A stretch of DNA of 64,000 nt. Source: Membranipora membranacea. Taxonomy: Eukaryota; Bryozoa; Gymnolaemata; Cheilostomatida; Membraniporidae. Both the position numbers and the translations under genes were made by a program. Shown piece after piece: positions 56,031 to 64,000 of this stretch (the first letter of the stretch is position 1; every line of letters starts with the position of its first letter). The notes beneath the pieces were generated by a model. It did not search any database. It was not told where the DNA came from and saw nothing but the letters and a program-made list of their open reading frames with translations. The stretch covers positions 24,526,162 to 24,590,161 of the forward strand of contig OU612067.1 in NCBI GenBank assembly GCA_914767715.1, written 5' to 3'.

Positions 56031-59000
56031 CCCACTGCAGATTATGTTGAAGAGTTCTGATCAATCCAAATAAGCAAATGTTTATTTAGTCTTATAGACA
56101 GACTATTGTAACATTTCGCTGATGTTCTATAATTATGATGAAAAATAAACCTTTACTTATTTGTGAGTTAGCATATTTCATCTGTCCCATATCTGTTACG
56201 AAGTTATTTTATGCTAAATACTAGGCCTTATTTTTATACCCACTTTTAAACGGATTTGTCTCAGGTAGTGGCTCAATATTAATTGAACTTAGTTCTTTGG
56301 CTATTATCCATCATTTGAGTTTCAATCGAATTCGAATGTTAAATACGTTTTGCGGTAAGCTTATTCACACTCCCCTTATTATTCGGGAGAATCGCTATGA
56401 CATCCTCAGTTTATCTGTTCTGTTGATTGAAGCTCTTCACCTGATGGAGCTAGCTATATTTGATTGAAACAGGAACCATGTACGGGATGTGTGAGAATAA
56501 ATAAATTCATATAGTTTGAGTCAAAATTGGTGAGTGCACACTCTTGGGTGTCTCCTGAATATTGATATTTATAAGTGTATCTTGTGGCCAGTATTTTGTT
56601 TAAACTTGGAGGCAATAGTAATCAAAACTAGGATTTCCTGTTCAATAGCTTGTGATTTTTTTTAGCAAATTTAGCAATGAGAGATTGTTCTTGGCCATGA
56701 AGTATGCAAAGTACCTTGCAAGATCCCATTTGGAGAGCTTTCAAGGTTGATTGTTCCAGCCCCCAGCACCCTCGGGTGTATACCTCTTCTGGTCCAGATG
56801 TAGAACATCAATTGTATACAATGAAGAAGATTTGCAAAAAAACTAAAGCTCTCTGAATACAGTCAGTGATTAACTGGAATAGCTTATTTAGATAGTGTAT
56901 GTAGTTGCTTACAGTTACTTCATTTACTATTTTGTGGTGATCAGGGGAGCATTGTATAAATATTTCCTGCTACTCTCCTGAAATTTTGCACTCCCTCATT
57001 ATCATTGAACAACAGCTTAAAACCTGAACATAGTTTTCTGATGAAAATGTCCATCGGTTCTGGATCAGATACACAAATCTGTGTATTCCTCTAAATTATT
57101 CGCTGATTGACAATGCTGTCCGACAATGCTGTCAGACACTTCTGTGCCTTACCTTTATCCGCAAATTAGGCTTCTGAACTCAAAAGTCTGTTTATCAAGC
57201 TGGCAGTCTCAGTCTGTTAAGTAAAGAAACCGGGCAAGTTAATACTCGATCATAAATCTTACGGTGGTTGTCTCCCGCTGATAAAAGGACAGACAACCTC
57301 CTTACTATTAATAGTGGATCATTGCTAGGCTTAACCAGGCAAGTTTCAGAGAAACTGACTGGCTAACTCTCACCACTCCTGATTTTTTCTATTGACTGAC
57401 CTCAAAACATCTTGTGTCCGATATTTTTTTTTGACTGTTGCAAGTACTACATGTGAAAAGTGCTAATACACTGAAGGCTACAAGGATTACCTGCTCAATG
57501 GCCAGATATTTTTTGTAGAAAATTTAGGTGAGAGATATTGTCATCAGCTATAATGTATGCAAAAAAATAGTTCAGATGATGACTAACTGATGATCACTCC
57601 AAACTGGTGGTTTTATTTAAAGTGTTAGTGGTATGATGCTTTCAACTGTTGCCTCCTATCTTCTCCTGACTTCTGTTCAAATTGGAGTTACAATTTCTTG
57701 CTATCAAATTTTATTTTCTGATTTTCTATTTTACTCATCGATGAGTGACCTTCATTTTGGCTGACTTCAAGCAAAATCCTTTTCAAAACCACTAACCAGG
57801 CAAGTCTCCTAAAAAAAAAAGATTTCCCTCCAAGTCCACCGGCTCAATAGAGGATAGAAAAGGATACCATAATAATTTCAAAATTGTTAACCAGCTCTGA
57901 TTTTGTTTATTGACTTTTCAGTTATATATTCATTTATTGCATACAAAAGCGATAGCTAAACAACTCGGAAAATAAGAATTAATGTAGAACTGTAGTTATG
58001 TAGAAAAATTAAAGAGTAGTTAGGTTGGTCAAACACAAAATTGGAAAAAAGTAGTGGTGCAAGCTCTGGTATGTATGAGACATGACCAGCCATGCAGAGC
58101 AATATATTACCACCAGATGATCGCAACAAACAAATGTAATCGCTTAACCAAAAATACAACAATTATTGTTATACATTCAAATGTGAGAGTGTGGATTCCT
58201 TACAGCATAATGATAATAATAATAAGTAAGCCACTCAACCAAATCTAAAACACAGTTATATATATGAAGAAGGTAAATAGCTATCTTTAAAATGGTCCGC
58301 ACTAATTACTCTCATTGCAGATAGATAAGATTTTTCAAACAGATGATCTGCGAACAGCGAACGAGCACGAACAGTTTCCCCTAAGGTGGAAATAGTTTCA
58401 CCTCTTCACAACAACCTCCTGGCTAATCTACACTTTGAAAAACCCACTTAGCAAAACAACTTCAAAGAGTACCTGTCACAAAGCAGAAAATAAACAAAAT
58501 AGAAAAATAATCAAGCTACGTCTTGTAGAATAATGGTACAAAAATTGGGTCCCGTCAGAGTACAATACAAAACAAGCAGCAAGTCAGCCTCAGCTGTAAA
58601 TTATCATGTCAATAAGTAAATAAAAGAGCGACATACATATTCTGACCTGATCTTAGGAAACTGATACTTGTCTTTTTTTTCTGTCATGACGCCGCTAACG
58701 TCAATACTGTGATCACTGTGATTTCTTAGCTTCGTGTAGAAGTGTGTCATCACAGCGCTACTACCTACAACCTACTCATGTTCACTATATAAAAAACTGA
58801 TCTCGAGATTTCAAATGCAATAGTATTCAGCGGGTAAGGTTTGCTACCAGGCAAGATTCTGAATACAGTCTAGGGCAATTGACACTGCATCAGTTGCTTA
58901 CTCTACCCGTGCGTACCGTGATGTTTCTGGATCAATATGTCTCTCTCATTTATTCATCATAACTTAAGTGACAAAACTGACCACAACTGATGCTGGTTGA

Positions 59001-60646
59001 TCAGGATCAAGCCCAGCAAATAGAAGCCAATGGATTCCTCCTTTCTTTTTTCAAATGTAGTTAGACAAAGAGTAATCTTCTATCCCAAGTACACATGATC
59101 TGTGCTTATTTTCAAAATATTCTGTTTGTGTCAGATTCATAATGGGTGCAAGTGATCCCCCCATCAAAAACAAATACTTTTCTCTCATCACTTGTTGCAT
59201 TGTCATCAACAGCTTTCCTTCTCTGATTGTAGGTTGAATGCAAATCATTGCTATTTAATGAAGTTATATATTTATCAATTAATATTAAAAGTTGAGAACA
59301 CAGGTCGGACAAGAATCTACAACAGCATACCTGTAAACAATACTTTGGATTGAGTCAAAGACTTAAATTAAAATTAACTTAACTATTACTGCGTTTCTGC
59401 CGCGGTTTTCCTGCCTTCAATGTGCTGCCGCCGCTGTGCCCACGCCCAAGCCCTGAAATGGTTAGTAGACTAAATAGGAATTAAACACCTCAATTACTCA
59501 ATCACTATCATCTTATCTTCACTCCACTTTGATATTGATATATTGTCATTTCAAATAATATTGTGCTATGCGCTATGCTGACCAGGCTGACCTTAATAGA
59601 GAGTTATCCTCCTTTAGGTTATGAGGGGGTAACTCCTTACCAGGACCAGTCATACAAACAAGAATGCTGTTCTTTTCTATACATGTCCAGGAACATACAT
59701 GGAATGAAAGTTTGTCCAATATTGTTTGATAAATGGGTTTGGGCACTGACATGGACCTTCAACATCCAATGGTCATGGAAATTGACCAATTTGCCCAAAT
59801 GGACACACATAGACAATAGAATCTGACCTGCTTCCCCAATGATAATAATTATATCCTCCCCATCCTTACTCTTTGTATTACATATTATATCTGTGTTGGG
59901 TTTAATACAGGATTAGTGATCAATTATCTCCTCCTAAAAGTTTATCATTGATCAGATCAACCATAGCGAGCAGGATTTGTCTTTAGGAGTAGAGATATGT
60001 TTTCAGAGGGTCCACCGAGAGGGGACAAGCGGGAGGGGACAAGTTTGTTGACAACATTATGGTTTTTCTAAAGCATCACAAAGAACATGTTCAAAACAAT
60101 CTCTTGGCCAACAACCTGACTGAACTGCGGCAGTAAACCAGCGACTGATTTTTAAATATATGCAAGAGTTTATTTATCAAACAGTCTATGCTGGTACTTT
60201 GATTTTGTGCGATGATTATTTTGTAGATTTGAGAAGTCGGACGCTAACGGGTTACATTCATAACTCTGTATCTTATTCAGCTCATCACATCAATCTTTGT
60301 CTGCTGTATTCTTGTATTTTGACATCAGATTGCCTGAGATCATTTGATTATTTTTGAAAGGGGAAGTAAAGTCTTAAAATGGAATTTAAGCATGACACTG
60401 CTACATCAATGTGGGAAATGATACATTATTCTTTTCAATCATCATTAGATTTACTGTGAAGTGAAATAGACTTTTATGTTGAGGCCAGAGGGCGGACAAA
60501 ACATGCAAAGCTCCCATAAATGTGCTTATATTATCCTAATATAACACAGTTTGATGGCTTCAGGGTAAATTTGATGAGTCACAGTGGAATAGATGGAATA
60601 TGTAATTTGTCCCACAGTAACCAATACTCTTTTGATAGTGAGCTAG
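56031..60646. other. Gene-poor 4.6-kb region
   Basis: No gene was recognised. A poly(A) signal for the THAP relic is at 56144-56149. A small hairpin near 57264-57296 (ggttgtct / agacaacc) resembles the one near 46440. Similar stretches with agcaatgagag or ggtgagag, then atgtatgcaaa, occur near 56680 and 57528 and also near 46690, suggesting an old, unnamed dispersed repeat. Confidence 0.45.
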
Positions 60647-61262
60647 ATGAGCAAGTGTGAGGATGGTGATGGCTTTACTGTTATCAATGATGTCCTCTTC
60701 CAGTTCTCAAGAAAGCTTCCAAAAAACAAGATGGTAAGCGCATTGCAAATCATGTTGCTTGATTCGGTGAGCATTAAAGAAATCTAGGATCAGTTGAGTT
60801 TTAATTGGAAAGCGCTCCAGGTCGGATCATGATACAGAGAAGTTAATCGCCATAAACTCAAACGTTTTTCTGTAAATTGCACCTCATGAGTAATCACACC
60901 TCTGCTTTCTTTAAGTTGATGCTAGTACAAGCCTGTCTGCACTCTGAGGCTGTACAAGGTAACCCTAGTGATGATATGGCTATGAGAAGCTCCCCTGCAG
61001 ATAACACCCATATTGTCCTCGACAGACCACACACCCTACTGCTCCTTGCAACGATGAGAGATGGATTTGCTAAGCGAGGGGTTTACACCGATGCCATGGC
61101 TCAACAGTTCAAGAAGGCTGATGGAAAGTCAGATATATATATGACATGCACACTAAAGTGGTCCTTGAAATGAGAAGAGGGAATATGGTGACAAACAGAT
61201 TCCAGAGTGTAGGTCAACTCTAATGATGCGCTTTAGTCTTTCACGCAATCAGTCCTCAAGTC
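60647..61262 (+). pseudogene. Caspase fragment, second copy, truncated and frameshifted
   Basis: Exon remnant 60647-60733 (KCEDGDGFTVINDVLFQF, then RKLPKNKM before GTAAGC) matches the end of the second exon of the ankyrin caspase. Exon 60916-61262 matches its third exon: LVQACLHSEAV, NTHIVLDRPHTLLLLATMRD, GFAKRGVYTDAMAQQFKKAD. The catalytic Cys is kept in QACLHS. The part with the catalytic His (MSHG) and everything before it is missing. After DIY an expanded TA run at 61132-61142 shifts the frame and leads to an early stop at 61171-61173. A further shift is needed to read EYGDKQIPECRSTL, which matches the ankyrin caspase's C-terminus. No ankyrin exon is seen upstream. Confidence 0.85.
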
Positions 61263-64000
61263 CTTAAATATCCTGTATGGAGGCTAAGGGTAAAAAATCA
61301 ATAACAATATATAACCGCAGTAAAATTAATAGCATATGAACTCATAACATAGAGATATATTTGCTACTGTAGACAGATTAGTACTGAGTACCATTCAACT
61401 CATGACCTTATGTACGGTAGTGATGATGGAGTACTGGCCAGAAGTTACTTTCTCTCTCTCTCCTAGTTATACCTGCTGGGTATCTGTTGAGAACTCGAAC
61501 TGAACTAGTGGTGAACAATACTAGATTCTGGCACCATCTATGTTTATTAAGAGGACAGTAAAAACCTTTTTGATGCGCATATCTTTGTGAAACAATTATC
61601 ATCTCAGATTTTGTTAAAGTTATCCTTCTCAAAATTTGGGTTTATCTTTACCAACCTTTATATATGACTATGTCCAATATTGGTTTACACTGTATAGGTA
61701 CTCAGCATTGTCTATCTACACGAAATGACAACCCCATTATGAATGCATCAGGGATCACAAGATCCCTGTACTCTTACTCAACATCGAATATCCACATTAC
61801 ATAATCAATATTTTTCCTATCACAGTGAGAAGATTAATTGATATATTATAGATATACACAACTTGCTGAGACATAGTTATATAGAAAGCGATCCGCAATG
61901 ACTTGTCTCTTGTTAAAGAATTGCATTGCATTGCTGATGTTAGCTGAATATCTCTGATGTGGGACCCATCTAATTAAACCGCAATGTATCTGGAGTGGCG
62001 ATCACCGGTGAAGCACACATGCATCAGATTTTTTCTCATCTTGCCAAAAGTACTGCTGAAGGCAAATGTTTTAAGTCAGAGTTACTTCCCCTTGACAGAA
62101 AAGCAGATAACTCGATTACCTTCCTGAAATTATTTTTTACTTCACTTATGTCGACACGCTGGAAGATCAGTACTTCTTATCAGCATAGAAAACCCATATC
62201 ATAGAACAATCCACTATATGGAGGGAATCACCGGTTGGGCAGTTCATTGATTTTCGTATCTTTGGCAATTTGAGGACGGTTTGGAATTGAGATTTTTATT
62301 TACATCTTCAATATACTAATCACCTCATCAATCATTGATCATCTCCTGGAGTGCAAACTTATCTTAGCTAGCTAGTTTAAGAACTGGCAGTCAACTGCCT
62401 GTTTTGCACACACCTTATGCAGTAAACGCATTTTCCTCTGCTGCTTCAATATCCATAGAAATCAGACAATATTCTTACAAGGGTGTATCTTTAGTATTAT
62501 GGCTGCTTGTACGTACACTCAGGGGGGTTTACTCTCTATGCATGAACAAAGTAAAATTTTTGGGCATGATCACATTATCAGTGGATCATTAGAGATAGAC
62601 GTCCCTTCCCACAATGCATCAAACTTAGAATTTACAGGTTACTCTCATAGCCGCTATTTTAAACCACAAGCTCCTCAATTGATACTTGATCATTCTTTCA
62701 CCAAAGGATCACTGTAGTTGAAACATTTACAAACTTATCATAGTCTTGGCACATGGTCACATTTGATAAAGTGATCAAACACTTGTCCTATATTATTTAT
62801 TTATATTATGCAATTGAACCAATGCAATGCTAAAATAAGCTTCTTAAATTAGCTGTGTTGTATTGAAGGTCATTCCGAATCAAACTTTGAAAAGTAACTA
62901 TACACTCATCTCATAGAGACTTACCAAAAGTTTACTAATAATAAATGAGTAGGAGGTAGCTCAGCTGATAAGAGTGCCTTCCCGCAAGGCCTTGGTTCAA
63001 GACTCAGTCATTCCAATGAATTTCTTGACACGGCGCCGCATATGTGCTCCTGCCTGCAAATTCATTATTATATATATATATCAAATATATTGAGTATCCT
63101 GCCTGCAAATTCATTATATATATATATTTATTTATATATATCATATATATTGAGTATCATGTCTTGTTTTTTTGTAGTCTTCGGACAATGACAGAAGCTT
63201 GGCATGTTTTTTTTTAATCCCACAATGCAGCTTCTCTTCAATTCCCGGAAAAAGCAGATAGATGCCATGTCTGATTAATGACATCATAGGTCTGATCTCA
63301 CAGGAAGAAAAGGTAATATGTTAGGCTCACTAGCCAGCATAATCTATCATCTTGATATTCAGAACAAAAAAAGTCCAAACAATCTAGTGTTGGTTACCAG
63401 ATATTATCAGTTAGCTATAGATTGTACCATGGCTGCAGATTGAGTGGGAGCTGAGTGGGTTTTGTGTGAGTCTGAGGGTTAGGGTTGAAAAGAATCTTGG
63501 TTCCCCTTCTTGGTGATATTTTGCAGTTTTAAAAAAATCAAACACCAAGAAAGATGCCCTTACAGTTTGCACGGGCATAATTAGCTTAACTACCAGGAAA
63601 TGATAATTAATGTAGAGCTGTAGTTATCTAGATAAAGGTAAAGGTGCCTCGACCGGTATATAAGGGCCAGTCAATGTAAAGCGATCACCCAGCCATATCA
63701 AATTCAAATGGGGTTAGCAGCATTCAAATTCCTCCTGCTTTTTCGGAATTAAGAGGAGAAGCAGTGAATTATTTTTAATGGGAATCAGACAAGCTGATGC
63801 GGAATTGTGTGATACACATGCCCAATAAATTTTCATTCCAATAATGGAATCCGAAAGTGGTCAAAATACGACTAATGTTATACGAAATTGCCCAGTTCCG
63901 ATGATTTCAAATAATCCGCTTCAAAATATACGAGCTCTTATTGGTCAATTTTGACGTTATGATTTATGGTTTTGGAGGTTGCCTAGATACCGGGTTGCCA
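61263..64000. other. Gene-poor 3' end of window
   Basis: No gene was recognised. It contains a SINE at 62949-63195 and a motif near 63661-63684 (aagggccagtcaatgtaaag) shared with about 22929-22950 in the plexin-domain gene's intron. Confidence 0.45.
62949..63195 (+). mobile_element. tRNA-derived SINE, copy 2
   Basis: The A-box-like TAGCTCAGCTGATAAGAG (62957) and B-box-like GGTTCAAGACT (62994) are followed by GTGCTCCTGCCTGCAAA and a diverged tagtcttcggacaatgac. This is the same block order as the copy at 4731-4945. Inside, the piece cctgcctgcaaattcatta with a TA tract and tattgagtat is present twice in tandem (about 63050-63098 and 63099-63160). Confidence 0.65.

Overview
The window is nuclear DNA of an animal. 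It is AT-rich, its genes are cut into many short exons with GT-AG introns, and it carries many small transposable elements. It encodes heparan sulfate 3-O-sulfotransferases, a plexin-domain (TEM7/PLXDC) membrane receptor and a caspase, all characteristic of metazoans. The compact gene spacing and an unusual ankyrin-caspase architecture fit an early-branching invertebrate, perhaps a sponge. That placement is inference only. Exon structures were assembled by hand from splice sites, reading phase and family alignment; no search was run.

Layout. (1) 1-15252, minus strand: two neighbouring heparan sulfate glucosamine 3-O-sulfotransferase genes in the same orientation. The right one (8308-15252) is complete in seven exons, 358 aa. 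The left one (536-2745) runs off the window after four exons. A decayed copy of an exon-2 boundary lies at 290-510. (2) 18175-27757, plus strand: a complete 12-exon PLXDC-like gene, 427 aa, with signal peptide, plexin-like ectodomain, PSI domain, one membrane helix and a short tail. (3) 29184-36469, plus strand: a complete 8-exon phytanoyl-CoA dioxygenase family gene, 301 aa. Its third intron has swollen around a 3.3-kb inverted-repeat transposon that itself holds a second, nested element. (4) 36470-43723: no gene recognised; one 0.75-kb TTAA-flanked element. (5) 43724-45767, plus strand: a three-exon caspase with ankyrin repeats in front of the protease domain, 386 aa. (6) 47824-52644: a nearly full-length hAT transposon, minus strand, with both ends visible and a spliced transposase broken by three stop codons. 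(7) 52997-56030, plus strand: a THAP/P-element-type transposase, badly decayed. (8) 60647-61262: a broken second copy of the caspase. (9) The rest, to 64000, holds a SINE and simple repeats.

The host genes do not form a pathway. Two are secretory/membrane genes (Golgi sulfotransferase, plexin-domain receptor), one is an oxygenase and one a cell-death-type protease. The strongest unusual signals are the ankyrin-caspase fusion and its decaying relative, the nested transposons with readable target-site duplications, and two long foldback structures. One foldback contains an 11-bp minisatellite that expanded in only one arm; the other carries a coiled-coil-like reading frame in an arm.
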